A DNA stretch of 43,087 nucleotides from Bacteroidota bacterium (GCA_013285805.1 JABDGY010000015.1:1-43087), one strand, 5' to 3'. Positions 8,932 to 18,873 are shown, counted from the first letter of the stretch. The notes: a model not told the origin generated them from the sequence alone. Numbers and translations are program-made.

Positions 8932-9684
8932 CTACCTAATAAAATATCGGAAACCTAAACAGGCTTGAAGAATACCCATATCCATATACATTGCATAGTT
9001 AGAAATAGAACTGCTTGAACTTCCGGTTGGTGGTGGCAAATAATAATAGGAAAATGTATTTACCACCCCATGTGGAAAATGTACCTCAGAATAAAGAAAA
9101 CTAAGTGAGAAGTCTATACTGAACCATTTATTGCTTTTTATTGTAAACCCCATTTCAGCAAGAAAAGCAACACCATTACCCATGCCAGGGATTTCTGAAC
9201 CAGAAGTATAACCTATTGGCGATCCGTCTTCAAAGAAACTATTCCCGGGATTATTTATATTGCAACTTACCGCACCAAACATTAGCAGGAAATATGTGTT
9301 AAAGAATGAATCCCTTGGTTTTGTCGCAGCATAGAAACCTGCCATATATTCATACACTTGATCGTGCGGAGGGTTAATATCCATTCCCGTTTTTGCAGCA
9401 AACCCAAAATGAGTTTGAGGTATATAAATGCCCGTCAAATCAAAATGCCCACCTGGTAATGCAAATCCCGAAACTTTTGAATATTCCTGGTAATAGTAAG
9501 AAGAACTTAGAGACTTATAATCGATAAAGGGGGAACTAATACCTGCATTGAGAATTAATACGAAATGTCGAGGCAAAGTGTCTTGTTTTACCCAAGTAAT
9601 CATTTCAGTATTATTTGCAACTGATTGCTGCCCAAAACAATGTATGTATGTAAATAATGGGAAAAGTAAAATAATTTTTTTCAT
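8932..9684 (-). CDS. Small outer-membrane beta-barrel-like protein
   Basis: Secreted protein of 250 residues with signal peptide MKKIILLFPLFTYIHCFGQ (cleavage near 19-20). The rest is rich in aromatic, alternating segments typical of beta-barrels, ending with strand GFRYFIR. Its central pattern (GFALPGGHFDL followed by FGFAAKTGMD) resembles the proteins at 18954 and 41655, so the three look like members of one family. Start at the ATG at 9684, directly before the signal sequence. It stands alone, convergent with no partner and divergent from mutS. I do not recognise a function; it could be a porin-like or structural surface protein. Confidence 0.65.
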   Translation of the reverse strand: MKKIILLFPLFTYIHCFGQQSVANNTEMITWVKQDTLPRHFVLILNAGISSPFIDYKSLSSSYYYQEYSKVSGFALPGGHFDLTGIYIPQTHFGFAAKTGMDINPPHDQVYEYMAGFYAATKPRDSFFNTYFLLMFGAVSCNINNPGNSFFEDGSPIGYTSGSEIPGMGNGVAFLAEMGFTIKSNKWFSIDFSLSFLYSEVHFPHGVVNTFSYYYLPPPTGSSSSSISNYAMYMDMGILQACLGFRYFIR

Positions 9685-9841
9685 TACGTAATGGCGATAG
9701 TGCTAATTGTGAATGCGATAATAACGAAATGGTAGAGCGAATTATTGCCATAAAGGTAGGAAAAATTGGGGGTAAACAAACTATCAGAAGTTATTAACTA
9801 CCCGCCCGGCTTTTTATTATTTTTATAACCTTTGCAACACA

Positions 9842-12463
9842 ATGGCTAAAACCGCAGTAAAAGAGGCTTCCGACACCCCTTTAATGAAGCAATACCAAGG
9901 CATTAAGGCGAAATACCCCGATGCGTTGTTGTTGTTCCGCGTAGGCGATTTTTACGAAACTTTTGGCCAGGATGCCGTTAAGGCTTCGGCTATATTGGGC
10001 ATAGTGCTTACACGCAAATCGTTGGGGAATAACGGTAATACCGAGTTGGCTGGGTTCCCATACCATTCGCTTGATATTTACCTGCCCAAACTGGTGCGTG
10101 CCGGTCACCGTGTTGCTATATGCGACCAGCTGGAGGACCCAAAAATGGTGAAGGGGATTGTGAAGCGCGGAATAACTGAACTGGTTACTCCCGGTGTTTC
10201 ATATAACGATAAAGTACTACAGCATAATGTCAATAACTTTTTGGCCGGTGTTTACTGGCACGATAAAAAAGCGGGCGTGGCTTTCCTCGACGTGTCTACC
10301 GGTGAGTTTTTAGTGGCGGAAGGAGATAAGGATTATGTGGAGAAATTGTTGCAGAGCTTTCAGCCGACTGAAGTGCTTTTTCCCAAAGACAAAAAGAAAG
10401 AATATAGCGAAACATGGGGAGAGAAGTTTTATAACTATCCCCTTGATGGTTGGATATTTACCGAAGACTACGGACGTGAAACCCTGCTGAAACATTTCGG
10501 GACAAAGTCGCTAAAGGGCTTTGGGGTTGAAGGTATGGGCGAGGCTATTATAGCCGCAGGTGCTGTGTTGCATTATTTAGCCGATACCCAACATGATAAG
10601 GTTCAGCATATAAATAAAATTGCCCGCATTGAGCGTGAGCATTTTATGTGGCTCGATGAATTTACCATACGCAACCTTGAACTGATACAGCCTTTACATG
10701 ATAGGGGCAGGTCGCTGATGGAAGTGCTTGATAAAACATCTTCGCCAATGGGTTCGCGCCTGCTGCGCAGGTGGATAACCTTTCCGCTGAAAGAAAAATC
10801 GTTGATAGAAGAAAGACTCGATGTGGTTGATTTTTTACTGGCTCATGAGGAGTTTGCAGAGAAAACTGACCAGCAGATACGAATGATTGGCGACCTGGAA
10901 CGTATTATTTCCAAGGTGGCTGTGGCGCGTATATCGCCAAGGGAAGTGATACAACTAAAAAATGCGTTGCGTTCCATTGAAATTATTCAGCATGATTGTG
11001 TGCTGAGTGAAAACGGGCATTTGAAAAAAATAGCTGAGCAGTTCAACCCGTGTAAAAGCATGTCGGAGCGCATAGAGGCAGAAATTATGCCCGACCCGCC
11101 TGCTTTGGTAAACAAAGGCAATGTAATTGCTACGGGCATTAATGCCGAACTGGATGAGTTACGAAAGATTGCCTTTTCAGGTAAAGATTATCTGGTGCAG
11201 ATACAGCAGAGGGAAATTCAACGGACTGGAATCGCGTCGTTGAAAATAAGTTTCAATAATGTTTTTGGTTATTACCTTGAAGTAACTAATGCGCACAAAG
11301 ACAAAGTACCTGCCGACTGGATACGCAAGCAGACATTAGTGAACTGTGAGCGTTATGTTACCGAAGAGCTAAAACAATACGAAGAAAAGATATTAGGCGC
11401 GGAAGAAAAAATACTGGCGCTGGAAGAAAGGCTTTATAATGAGCTGGTGTTGGCGTTATCTGATTACGTGGTGCCTGTACAGTTAAATGCTACACTGGTC
11501 GCCCGCCTCGATTGCCTTATATCGTTTGCTAAAGTGGCTAAGAGAAATGGCTACATACGCCCGCATATAAAAGATGATACCAGCATTGATATAAAAAACG
11601 GAAGGCACCCTGTAATAGAACAGCAATTGCCTCCCGGAGAAAGTTATGTATCGAATGACGTATACCTTGATAATGAAACACAGCAGATAATTGTAATTAC
11701 CGGCCCCAACATGTCGGGTAAATCGGCTTTACTGAGGCAGGTAGCGCTTATTGTAATTATGGCACAGACAGGTTGTTTTGTTCCGGCACAACATGCTGAG
11801 ATTGGCATAGTAGATAAGGTATTTACCAGGGTAGGAGCATCTGATAATATTTCGTCGGGCGAGTCGACTTTTATGGTGGAGATGAATGAAACGGCCAGCA
11901 TACTGAATAATATTTCGAACCGCAGTCTTATTTTACTTGATGAAATTGGCCGCGGCACAAGTACATACGATGGTATAAGTATTGCATGGGCCATAGTAGA
12001 ATATTTGCATGAGCACCCCGATGCAAAAGCCAAAACGTTATTCGCCACACATTATCACGAGTTAAATGAAATGGCGGCGCTCTATAAACGGGTGAAGAAT
12101 TTTAATGTGTCGGTGAAAGAAGTTGGCAACAAAGTAATTTTCCTGCGAAAATTAGTACAGGGCGGAAGTGAACATAGCTTTGGTATTCACGTGGCACGCA
12201 TGGCGGGTATGCCGGTAAAAGTGGTTCAGCGCGCATCGGAAGTATTGAAACAATTAGAGAATACCCACAGCCCTGCTTTATTAAATGAAGAAGCCAAACA
12301 GGTAAAGAAAGATGATGATTATCAATTAAGTTTCTTTCAACTCAACGACCCCTTGCTGGAACAGATACGTGAAGAGGTTCAGAATACCGATATAAATTCA
12401 CTGAGCCCTATTGATGCTTTACTGAAGCTCAATAAAATTAAGAAGCATATAGAAGGGAAGTAA
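9842..12463 (+). CDS. mutS: DNA mismatch repair protein MutS
   Basis: Mismatch-recognition ATPase that binds mispairs and recruits MutL. The 873-residue length is standard for bacterial MutS1. In order: N-terminal mismatch-binding domain with the stacking and hydrogen-bonding motif GDFYETFG (about residues 36-43), connector, core and clamp domains, then the ATPase with Walker [12 protein letters not shown] (from 621), Walker B region [16 protein letters not shown] and the conserved FATHYHEL. The C-terminal end [12 protein letters not shown] fits the dimerisation region. A near-consensus -7 element (TAACCTTTG) ends seven bases before the ATG, and no Shine-Dalgarno site is visible. Followed after 37 bases by the ACP-like gene on the same strand. 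Confidence 0.97.
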   Translation: MAKTAVKEASDTPLMKQYQGIKAKYPDALLLFRVGDFYETFGQDAVKASAILGIVLTRKSLGNNGNTELAGFPYHSLDIYLPKLVRAGHRVAICDQLEDPKMVKGIVKRGITELVTPGVSYNDKVLQHNVNNFLAGVYWHDKKAGVAFLDVSTGEFLVAEGDKDYVEKLLQSFQPTEVLFPKDKKKEYSETWGEKFYNYPLDGWIFTEDYGRETLLKHFGTKSLKGFGVEGMGEAIIAAGAVLHYLADTQHDKVQHINKIARIEREHFMWLDEFTIRNLELIQPLHDRGRSLMEVLDKTSSPMGSRLLRRWITFPLKEKSLIEERLDVVDFLLAHEEFAEKTDQQIRMIGDLERIISKVAVARISPREVIQLKNALRSIEIIQHDCVLSENGHLKKIAEQFNPCKSMSERIEAEIMPDPPALVNKGNVIATGINAELDELRKIAFSGKDYLVQIQQREIQRTGIASLKISFNNVFGYYLEVTNAHKDKVPADWIRKQTLVNCERYVTEELKQYEEKILGAEEKILALEERLYNELVLALSDYVVPVQLNATLVARLDCLISFAKVAKRNGYIRPHIKDDTSIDIKNGRHPVIEQQLPPGESYVSNDVYLDNETQQIIVITGPNMSGKSALLRQVALIVIMAQTGCFVPAQHAEIGIVDKVFTRVGASDNISSGESTFMVEMNETASILNNISNRSLILLDEIGRGTSTYDGISIAWAIVEYLHEHPDAKAKTLFATHYHELNEMAALYKRVKNFNVSVKEVGNKVIFLRKLVQGGSEHSFGIHVARMAGMPVKVVQRASEVLKQLENTHSPALLNEEAKQVKKDDDYQLSFFQLNDPLLEQIREEVQNTDINSLSPIDALLKLNKIKKHIEGK

Positions 12464-12500
12464 CGTGATAAGGTAATGCCATTGCTCAACTATTCAAATC

Positions 12501-13064
12501 ATGGGATTAGACAGTGTAGAACTTGTGATGGATTTTGAGACTTTTTTCAATTTTAAAATGCCTGATGTGGTGTCTGAAAAATTGCGAACAGTGCAGGATG
12601 CTGTGAGCTATATTTCAAGCCAAATTACATTTGTTAATGCCGGAGTTGATATAAAATCTGATGTAGCAAAACAATTGGCACGGGGTTTGGACATTGCTAT
12701 TTCCGATATTAATTTAAGTGATAAAATAGATAACCTTATTCCTTGCAACAATGAAGAGGGTTGGATAGACCTTGCATCGAAACTCTCTTATAGCATACCA
12801 TTTCCATTTCCCCATGGTAAATTTAATAAGTATCTGGACAAGCTATTCCCTTCAAACAGAATCGACTACCAAAATACTACGGTAGATAGATTCTTAGACT
12901 TGATTTGCGCGGTTAATTATAAGAAGCTTATAGTGCCTGGAAAGATTCAAAATGAATATGAAGTGCTGATTGGGGTAATGGGACTTACGATAGATAAACT
13001 CGGCGTTGATCCCTACGACGTATTCGCTACCAGTAATTTTGTAAATGATTTAGGACTGGATTAA
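12501..13064 (+). CDS. Acyl-carrier-protein-like protein with halves in permuted order
   Basis: A 187-residue protein that I do not recognise as a whole. Residues 1-40 read as the second half of an acyl carrier protein: GLDSVELVM with Ser5 at the phosphopantetheine position, then TVQDAVSYI. Residues about 149-187 read as the first half, ending LGVDPYDV...SNFVNDLGLD at the stop. Joined tail to head they give one complete ACP of about 75 residues. Residues about 50-140 look like a degenerate, serine-less ACP-like domain (INLSDKIDNLIP, GWIDLASKLS, TTVDRFLDLI). An in-frame stop at 12474-12476 rules out a longer N-terminus, and the TPR gene's 3' end at 13084 leaves no room downstream. The gene is more AT-rich than mutS. 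It may be a functional permutation or the remnant of a tandem duplication. Confidence 0.7.
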   Translation: MGLDSVELVMDFETFFNFKMPDVVSEKLRTVQDAVSYISSQITFVNAGVDIKSDVAKQLARGLDIAISDINLSDKIDNLIPCNNEEGWIDLASKLSYSIPFPFPHGKFNKYLDKLFPSNRIDYQNTTVDRFLDLICAVNYKKLIVPGKIQNEYEVLIGVMGLTIDKLGVDPYDVFATSNFVNDLGLD

Positions 13065-13083
13065 TTAAATCTTAACAATTTTT

Positions 13084-14163
13084 TTATCTTCCCATACGCG
13101 CAGCTTTATCAGCTGCTTTCTTGCACTCATCGGCATAGCCCTGTGCATCATCAACGCCAAGGTCGGCTGCTTTCTGGAACATTGGGCATGCATCCTGTCC
13201 CATTTTTTGCTGGTACAAAGCTATTTTGTAATAGGCATCGCCATAGCTTGGCTTAATACGTATAATCTGCTGGTAGTCAAATTGAGCCGATGCCTCTTTA
13301 TCCATATTCTCGCATGCTTCGGCACGGTGAACGTATGCGTCAATAAATCCGGAGTTCAGGCCAATGGACCTGGAAAGGTCCCTGAAGGCCATGTCCCACT
13401 TCTGTTTTTCTTCCCATAACAGGGCCCTGCGGTAATAAAGCTGGGAGTTATTTGAATCTATAGACAGTGCGGTTGTGTAGTCCATCATAGCCGAATCCGG
13501 TTTGCCTATACCATCATATGCAGCACCCCTGTATACATAATAGGTGGCTGAATCAGGGCAGAGGAGCACAGCCATATTCAGATTTTTCAGTGCTTCCGGG
13601 TACTCTTTCAGGCCAACCGCATTTTTGCCATCGCTGAAATATTGCGCGCCACACATCCAGCAGAACCCCATGGTGTAAGCATCCTTAGCGGCTCTCATAG
13701 TGTCACTATAATGCTTGGCTTTTCCCAGGTAAATGCATGAGCCAACTTTATCGCCTTTTTCTTTTTTCAGCAAAGCCGCCTGGTAGTATGCCTCGGCATA
13801 TTTATGGTCAACGCGTATGGCCATAAGGAAATCGGTATAGGCACTGTCTTTTTTACCAAGTAAAAGCCTGGCTTCGCCTCTTTCGCAAAAACCTTGTGCC
13901 CACACATGGGTAAAGGTGAAATTAGGAAACAACTCGCCTTTCTCGAAAGGGCTGCAGGTATCGTAGGTAGCTACCTTTTTCAGATATGCGGGCAGCTTAT
14001 CGCTTAAGGAATGAATATAATTGGTATAGTTGCTTTCAGCAGAGGTGTAATTCTTGGCCATCATAGAGCCTTGAGCGGTTTGCAGGGCCACATCGTCCTG
14101 GGCGCTGACATGTAATGATGTAAGTAGGAGTATAACCGGAATAAACTGTAAATATTTCTTCAT
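13084..14163 (-). CDS. Secreted TPR-repeat protein
   Basis: Exported protein of 359 residues with signal peptide MKKYLQFIPVILLLTSLHVSAQ; I use the ATG at 14163 rather than the longer frame from 14187. The mature part consists of tetratricopeptide repeats, visible as repeated helix pairs such as YADAYYQAALLKKEKGD, ALKNLNMAVLLCPDSATYYVYRGAAYDGI and AMMDYTTALSIDSNNSQLYYRRALLWEEK. TPR domains bind partner proteins in the periplasm or at the envelope. It is the third gene of an apparent unit with the RemB/Wzi-like barrel and the anchor-L protein, but a TAGATTTG element upstream suggests it can also be transcribed on its own. The specific partner is unknown. Confidence 0.82.
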   Translation of the reverse strand: MKKYLQFIPVILLLTSLHVSAQDDVALQTAQGSMMAKNYTSAESNYTNYIHSLSDKLPAYLKKVATYDTCSPFEKGELFPNFTFTHVWAQGFCERGEARLLLGKKDSAYTDFLMAIRVDHKYAEAYYQAALLKKEKGDKVGSCIYLGKAKHYSDTMRAAKDAYTMGFCWMCGAQYFSDGKNAVGLKEYPEALKNLNMAVLLCPDSATYYVYRGAAYDGIGKPDSAMMDYTTALSIDSNNSQLYYRRALLWEEKQKWDMAFRDLSRSIGLNSGFIDAYVHRAEACENMDKEASAQFDYQQIIRIKPSYGDAYYKIALYQQKMGQDACPMFQKAADLGVDDAQGYADECKKAADKAARMGR

Positions 14164-14186
14164 GCGGCAAAGAGATTCGTAGCTCA

Positions 14187-14194
14187 CAAATCTA
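14187..14194 (-). promoter_or_regulatory. -7 element (TAGATTTG) before the TPR gene
   Basis: Minus-strand TAGATTTG matches TAnnTTTG and sits 23 bases before the ATG at 14163, in the 78-base gap after the RemB/Wzi-like gene. Confidence 0.45.
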
Positions 14195-14241
14195 ATAAAT
14201 CCCCTTTACTCCCGTATTAATTTTTATTCACATGCCAATAA

Positions 14242-15963
14242 TCAGAATTCCTGCAGGCGCTGCCCCACATTCCAGCGGAAGGAAAACTGCACAATTTTAT
14301 CATCGCTGTTATATGCCTTATCATCACTTATTTCTTTACGGTCGGTAAGGCTTAAATCAATAAACATATTATGCTTTAACTGGTAGGTTGCGGTAAAGCT
14401 TAAATAGGTAATGGTAGTAAAATAACCTTGTGTAATTACATTGTTGTAATTATCAGGGTGCTTGTTATAATCAATCATAATATTGCTACCATAATCGCTT
14501 TTGGCCGAATCGAGCCCGATGGCTGTATAAAAAGCCTTGGCGGTGAACGAAAGTTTATAGGTTGGCTGGAACCTTAAAACTACTATGTTCTCGTAAAAAT
14601 TGGCTCCATTAGGGTCGGCCAGAGGCTGGTCGTAGTTTGAATAATTGGCGTAATATGAGTAATCGGTTGTTTTTGAAAACGAGAAGTGGGTATATGTATA
14701 AGGGCGCACCACGTTAAACTCGTATTGCAAATCGAGGTTTTTTATGCCAAATACATCAATGTATTTAAGCCCCATTTGCAAGGCCTGTTTATCGCCCCAC
14801 CATCCGCTGGAATCTTTAATTTCATCGAGGTTGAATTCATCGATAAAGAAGGTTCCGTAAAGTGAAAAGTGGTGCAGGAAATTCCATTTCCAGGTAATGC
14901 CAATGTGGTCCTTATCGGGTGCGCCCAGGCCGTTTTCAGCGGCTTTGTAAAAAATAATGGGGTTCAGGTAAGTGAAATCGTAGCCCCGGTTATGAATGGT
15001 GTCGGTGTTTCCGAAGGTTATACATTCAAATAAGCCTATGTTGAAGTTTTTCGAAACGTTAAAGCTCAGGTAGTGCAGTGCCATATATTTCTGCGGGTAA
15101 AACACATCGCCCTGCACATTGCCTATAGTGCCCACCACATCGGCGGTCATTTTGGCCCATACGTTTATGTAATCAAACTTCCATATTTTGGTATCTATCT
15201 TCCAGAAGAGGTAGCTGGGTGAATAATCGGACAACATGAGCGAACGGTAACCGTCGCCAATAAAATTTTTATCCTGCCCGAATTGTGTAGTTATATGCCT
15301 GGTAAGGTGGAAATCGACATAACCGTTGAAGTCATAAAAATCGTATCCCCCGGTTTTGTAAGTCTGCCAGTAGCCTTCGCCGGGAACAACGCTGGTAGCT
15401 TTAACACGGTTATTTACATATTGCGGAAAATAAGCCTGGTTATCGGTAAGGAAAGTGTAAAAACCAATTTTGTCATCTATAGAGCCCCTTACTTCAACAC
15501 CTCTTGTATTTATAAACGTAGTTTTCTTTTTCGACGAATCCATTTCACTGCCATATGACAGGTATAGCACAGGATTTACCTGGCATTGAAATCCTTTTGT
15601 AGTCGCCTCGTAAAAATCGTTCTTCTTTTTATACAGGCCCCATATAAAAGGCTTATTGCTTTTACCTGAATCTTTTACATTGCTCCATTCCCAGTTATCA
15701 TCGCGCAGGTATTGTATATCCTTTTTGTCCACTTTTGAAAAACGGGCGCTGTCTTTCGAAAGCGAGTCGGCCAGTTTGGCTATATCTTTCCTGAAATAAG
15801 GTTTTATATTGGTGTATATATCGCCCGATGTTCCACCTTTAATATCAAGCCTGTCAATAAGGTGGTAATAATCGTAATCGATGGGGGCATAAACGCTTTG
15901 CGCTTTTGCCGTTAATGAATAAACTAAAAAGAACGCGATAAAGTAATGTAGTTTATGCTGCAT
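14242..15963 (-). CDS. Outer-membrane beta-barrel protein, RemB/Wzi-like
   Basis: 573-residue secreted protein with signal peptide MQHKLHYFIAFFLVYSLTAKAQ and a long series of amphipathic aromatic strands, ending in the barrel-like FSFRWNVGQRLQEF. The pattern QFGQDKNFIGDGYRSLML, the stretch GYDFTYLNPIIFYKAAEN and YSNYDQPLADPNGANFYEN recall Bacteroidota proteins annotated as gliding-motility RemB or capsule assembly Wzi family; this is from memory of the family and is not certain. The start lies 15 bases after the stop of the anchor-L protein, so the two are co-transcribed. A role in displaying or anchoring surface material is inference. Confidence 0.65.
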   Translation of the reverse strand: MQHKLHYFIAFFLVYSLTAKAQSVYAPIDYDYYHLIDRLDIKGGTSGDIYTNIKPYFRKDIAKLADSLSKDSARFSKVDKKDIQYLRDDNWEWSNVKDSGKSNKPFIWGLYKKKNDFYEATTKGFQCQVNPVLYLSYGSEMDSSKKKTTFINTRGVEVRGSIDDKIGFYTFLTDNQAYFPQYVNNRVKATSVVPGEGYWQTYKTGGYDFYDFNGYVDFHLTRHITTQFGQDKNFIGDGYRSLMLSDYSPSYLFWKIDTKIWKFDYINVWAKMTADVVGTIGNVQGDVFYPQKYMALHYLSFNVSKNFNIGLFECITFGNTDTIHNRGYDFTYLNPIIFYKAAENGLGAPDKDHIGITWKWNFLHHFSLYGTFFIDEFNLDEIKDSSGWWGDKQALQMGLKYIDVFGIKNLDLQYEFNVVRPYTYTHFSFSKTTDYSYYANYSNYDQPLADPNGANFYENIVVLRFQPTYKLSFTAKAFYTAIGLDSAKSDYGSNIMIDYNKHPDNYNNVITQGYFTTITYLSFTATYQLKHNMFIDLSLTDRKEISDDKAYNSDDKIVQFSFRWNVGQRLQEF

Positions 15964-15978
15964 ATTTAAGTGTTGAAG

Positions 15979-17280
15979 TTATTTGCGTAAAATAGTTACA
16001 AATCCTTTTTTTACTTCGCGGTTGGCAAGGGTTAGCAGGTAGTAGTAAGTGCCATCGGTAGCATTACTGCCCGTCCAGTCGTTATGGTAGTCTGTCGAAT
16101 GATATACCACATCGCCCCAGCGGTCGAATATTTTAAGGTTGGTATTGGGATACTTATCAAGGTTCGCAATAAAAAACACATCGTTTGCGTCGCCGCTGCC
16201 CGGTGTAAATACGTTAGGCACTACCACATCGCAGGGGTTAATATTTACAATTACTGAGTCGTTATTGTAAGTGCAGGCCCCGGTTACCAGCATTTTTACC
16301 TGCTTAGGTCCCGAGGTGGGCCAGCTTACTACATACGGGCCACCCAGGCTACCCGATTGCACAACTCCGCCATCGAACTGCCAGGTATAAACATCGCTGG
16401 CATCGTTAATGGGGAATGAAATGCTTACCTTATCGTTAGGGCATATAGAATCGACCGGAACGGTTGAAATGTTCAAGGGGTTTGTTCCTCCGCGGAAGGT
16501 ACCACCGGCCAGGAATACGCCTGAATCGTAAAAAGGATCATTAGCGTCGGCAATGGCAATGCGGATATGATAAGTTTGTCCGCATTGCACTTGCGACAAA
16601 GCTTTTATAACTGTAGTAAAACCGCCATACCCTACCGTAGTGCCACTGTCGTTATCAACGTAATATTTCGAATTGCTGTTGCAGCATGCCCCGCCACAGT
16701 GGCTTTCTGCAGCACAGTTCCCGTTAATAGTATTAATTGAAATAGGTATTGCGGTACTGGGTACAAGGGCTATGTTTTGCTGACCCACAATTCCGGGCCC
16801 GCTGATAAAGAAAGCGAACACATCGTTCACCTTACAGCATGTGAAGGCAGGATATTCCTGCGAACCGAAAGCGAAGTCGAAGCTTACCGTGTCGGCAAAA
16901 GGAACGAAATCGAATTCAAGTATACAGGCATCGAAAGTGGAGTCGCCGCAAATGGCAGTCAGCGCCGAATCGCCCGGCAACCTGTTATCTACGCCCCTGT
17001 TTAAAGGGTTGTAAGCGCCTGCCGCAACTTCTACGCTGCCTGTTGTCATAAGTACCCCATTGGCAATGCCTATATTCGATTTTGTGCCGTTAAAATAACC
17101 AATGGCATGCGCGGCTCCGGTATATTTAATATTCGACACAATTATGCTGTTGCCAAGCAATACATTCTTTACGAGCTCGTCAGGGGTGTAGGTGTTAGTG
17201 TCGACAATAAGCTGGGCTTCTGCTTTGTAAAAGCAAAATGAAAATAATAACGATAATATAGCACTGCGTTTTAGGCCCAT
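15979..17280 (-). CDS. T9SS-exported choice-of-anchor-L protein with type B sorting domain
   Basis: Surface protein of 433 residues. Signal peptide MGLKRSAILSLLFSFCFYKAEAQ (start at the ATG at 17280, not the longer frame at 17298). Residues about 25-270 match the choice-of-anchor-L domain: an N-terminal LVKNVLLGNSIIVSNIKYTG, GVLMTTGS and the FDFAFGSQEYP segment, with several cysteines (CCKVND, ESHCGGACC) that could form disulfides. A PKD/Ig-like piece follows (about 275-350). The end, VVPNVFTPGSGDANDVF...LKIFDRWGDVVY...GTYYYLL, is the gliding-motility-associated C-terminal domain used as type B T9SS signal. Divergent from the dipeptidase gene; a TAACTTTG -7 element lies 15 bases upstream. Confidence 0.88.
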   Translation of the reverse strand: MGLKRSAILSLLFSFCFYKAEAQLIVDTNTYTPDELVKNVLLGNSIIVSNIKYTGAAHAIGYFNGTKSNIGIANGVLMTTGSVEVAAGAYNPLNRGVDNRLPGDSALTAICGDSTFDACILEFDFVPFADTVSFDFAFGSQEYPAFTCCKVNDVFAFFISGPGIVGQQNIALVPSTAIPISINTINGNCAAESHCGGACCNSNSKYYVDNDSGTTVGYGGFTTVIKALSQVQCGQTYHIRIAIADANDPFYDSGVFLAGGTFRGGTNPLNISTVPVDSICPNDKVSISFPINDASDVYTWQFDGGVVQSGSLGGPYVVSWPTSGPKQVKMLVTGACTYNNDSVIVNINPCDVVVPNVFTPGSGDANDVFFIANLDKYPNTNLKIFDRWGDVVYHSTDYHNDWTGSNATDGTYYYLLTLANREVKKGFVTILRK

Positions 17281-17295
17281 AGCATGCGTAAGGTA

Positions 17296-17303
17296 CAAAG
17301 TTA
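17296..17303 (-). promoter_or_regulatory. -7 element (TAACTTTG) of the anchor-L operon
   Basis: Minus-strand TAACTTTG matches TAnnTTTG and ends 15 bases before the ATG at 17280. Confidence 0.5.
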
Positions 17304-17382
17304 AAAAATTATATGCGGAGAAAGGAGCAGAAGTTGCATATTTGTGAACAGTTTATTATCGCCATACCCAAAAAAATACAAT

Positions 17383-18759
17383 ATGAAACAGGTAAAAGAA
17401 TATGTAAACGCCAACAAGCAGCGTTTCATCGACGAACTTATTGAGTTATTAAGCATACCATCGGTAAGCGCCGACCCTGCTTACAAGAAGGATGTTGCCC
17501 GCACGGCAGAGTGGGTTAAAAAATCGCTGCTCGACGCAGGGGTTGATAAAGCCGAGGTTATACCCACCGCCTTTCACCCTATAGTGTATGGCGAAAAGAT
17601 TATTGACAAGAAATTACCAACTGTAATGGTGTATGGCCATTATGATGTGCAGCCGCCCGACCCGCTTGATTTGTGGACCTCGCCACCGTTTAAGCCGGTT
17701 ATAAAAAACGGCAAGATTTATGCCCGTGGCGCCTGCGACGATAAAGGGCAGATGTACATGCATGTGAAGGCATTTGAGCTGATGATGCGCAACAAAATGC
17801 TGCCCTGCAATGTGAAATTTTTGATAGAAGGCGAAGAAGAAGTAGGTTCGGAATCGCTGGGCGTTTTTGTAAAGAAGAACAAAGCCAAACTGCAATCGGA
17901 CGTAATACTTATTTCTGATACCGATATTATTGCCAACGATATACCATCTATAAATGTTGGGTTAAGAGGGTTAAGCTATGTACAGGTAGAAGTTACCGGC
18001 CCTAACCGCGATTTGCATTCGGGGGTTTACGGAGGGGCTGTGCCGAATCCTATTAATATATTGTGCGAAATGATTGCATCGTTGAAAGATAAGGACGGGC
18101 ATATTACCATACCTGGTTTTTATAAGGATGTAAATAAGGTTTCGGATAAAGACCGTAAAGAACTTGCCCGTGCGCCTTTCAGCCTGAAGGAATACAAGAA
18201 AGACCTGGGAATTGATGATGTAATTGGTGAAAAAGGATACACTACCCCTGAGCGTACTTCTATACGCCCGACCCTCGATGTAAACGGAATATGGGGTGGC
18301 TATACGGGCGAAGGCTCCAAAACGGTGATAGCATCGAAAGCATACGCTAAAATATCAATGCGCCTTGTACCTAACCAATCACCAGACAAGACAATAGCGC
18401 TATTCACAAAGCATTTTACAAAAATAGCCCCCAAATCGGTGAAGGTGAAAGTTATTCCTTTCCACGGAGGCGACCCCTTGCTGCTCGATACTAAATTTGT
18501 AGGCTATGCCGCTGCTGAAAAAGCCATGATTACTTCATTTGGCAAAAAGCCGATACCGGTAAGGGGTGGTGGTAGCATACCTATTGTTGCATTATTTAAA
18601 AAAGAACTGAAAACCGATTCTATATTGTTTGGCTTCGGGCTTAATTCTGATAATATACATTCGCCAAATGAATCGTATGGTATTTTCAACTACCTGAAAG
18701 GTATTGAAACTATTTCACTTTTCCACCAGTACTATGCTGAGATGAGGAAGAAGAAGTAG
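17383..18759 (+). CDS. M20 family dipeptidase
   Basis: Di-zinc metallopeptidase of 458 residues, in the branch with carnosine-type and other dipeptidases. Zinc and catalytic motifs are present in order: VMVYGHYDVQPPDPLDLW (metal His and catalytic Asp), ARGACDDKGQ (bridging Asp), EGEEEVGSES (catalytic Glu pair), ISDTD, the dimerisation-domain segment GPNRDLHSGVYGG, and the C-terminal SDNIHSPNES with the last metal histidine. No signal peptide, so probably cytoplasmic. I use the ATG at 17383; the frame is open from a GTG at 17344. It stands alone, ended by the hairpin terminator at 18832-18873. Substrate among small peptides is not predictable. Confidence 0.92.
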   Translation: MKQVKEYVNANKQRFIDELIELLSIPSVSADPAYKKDVARTAEWVKKSLLDAGVDKAEVIPTAFHPIVYGEKIIDKKLPTVMVYGHYDVQPPDPLDLWTSPPFKPVIKNGKIYARGACDDKGQMYMHVKAFELMMRNKMLPCNVKFLIEGEEEVGSESLGVFVKKNKAKLQSDVILISDTDIIANDIPSINVGLRGLSYVQVEVTGPNRDLHSGVYGGAVPNPINILCEMIASLKDKDGHITIPGFYKDVNKVSDKDRKELARAPFSLKEYKKDLGIDDVIGEKGYTTPERTSIRPTLDVNGIWGGYTGEGSKTVIASKAYAKISMRLVPNQSPDKTIALFTKHFTKIAPKSVKVKVIPFHGGDPLLLDTKFVGYAAAEKAMITSFGKKPIPVRGGGSIPIVALFKKELKTDSILFGFGLNSDNIHSPNESYGIFNYLKGIETISLFHQYYAEMRKKK

Positions 18760-18770
18760 GGGGAGTTGAA

Positions 18771-18810
18771 TAGATTTCTCACACCGACTTTGTCGGTATT
18801 CGAAATGACA
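18771..18810 (+). repeat. Dispersed palindromic repeat, copy 1
   Basis: Starts TAGATTTCTC and ends GAAATGACA with a central ACCGAC/GTCGGT hairpin. The same frame with a different hairpin core recurs in inverted orientation at 18890-18927. I know this outline as a common intergenic repeat in Bacteroidota genomes; its copy number here cannot be tested from one window. Confidence 0.6.
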
Positions 18811-18831
18811 GGATGGGTTATAAGATTTATT

Positions 18832-18873
18832 GAGAATCAGGGGTGGTAAATCCCACCCTGATTCTCTTTTTTT
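18832..18873 (+). terminator. Rho-independent terminator after the dipeptidase gene
   Basis: GAGAATCAGGGGTGG pairs with CCCACCCTGATTCTC across a five-base loop, with one bulge, and is followed by seven T residues. It ends the dipeptidase transcript and isolates it from the barrel gene at 18954. Confidence 0.85.

Noticed and set aside
6144-9684. Possible horizontally acquired glycan island
   Set aside because: The three glycan genes share strand, overlap and composition with the neighbours. Only the barrel gene is AT-rich, and there is no integrase, tRNA or repeat boundary.
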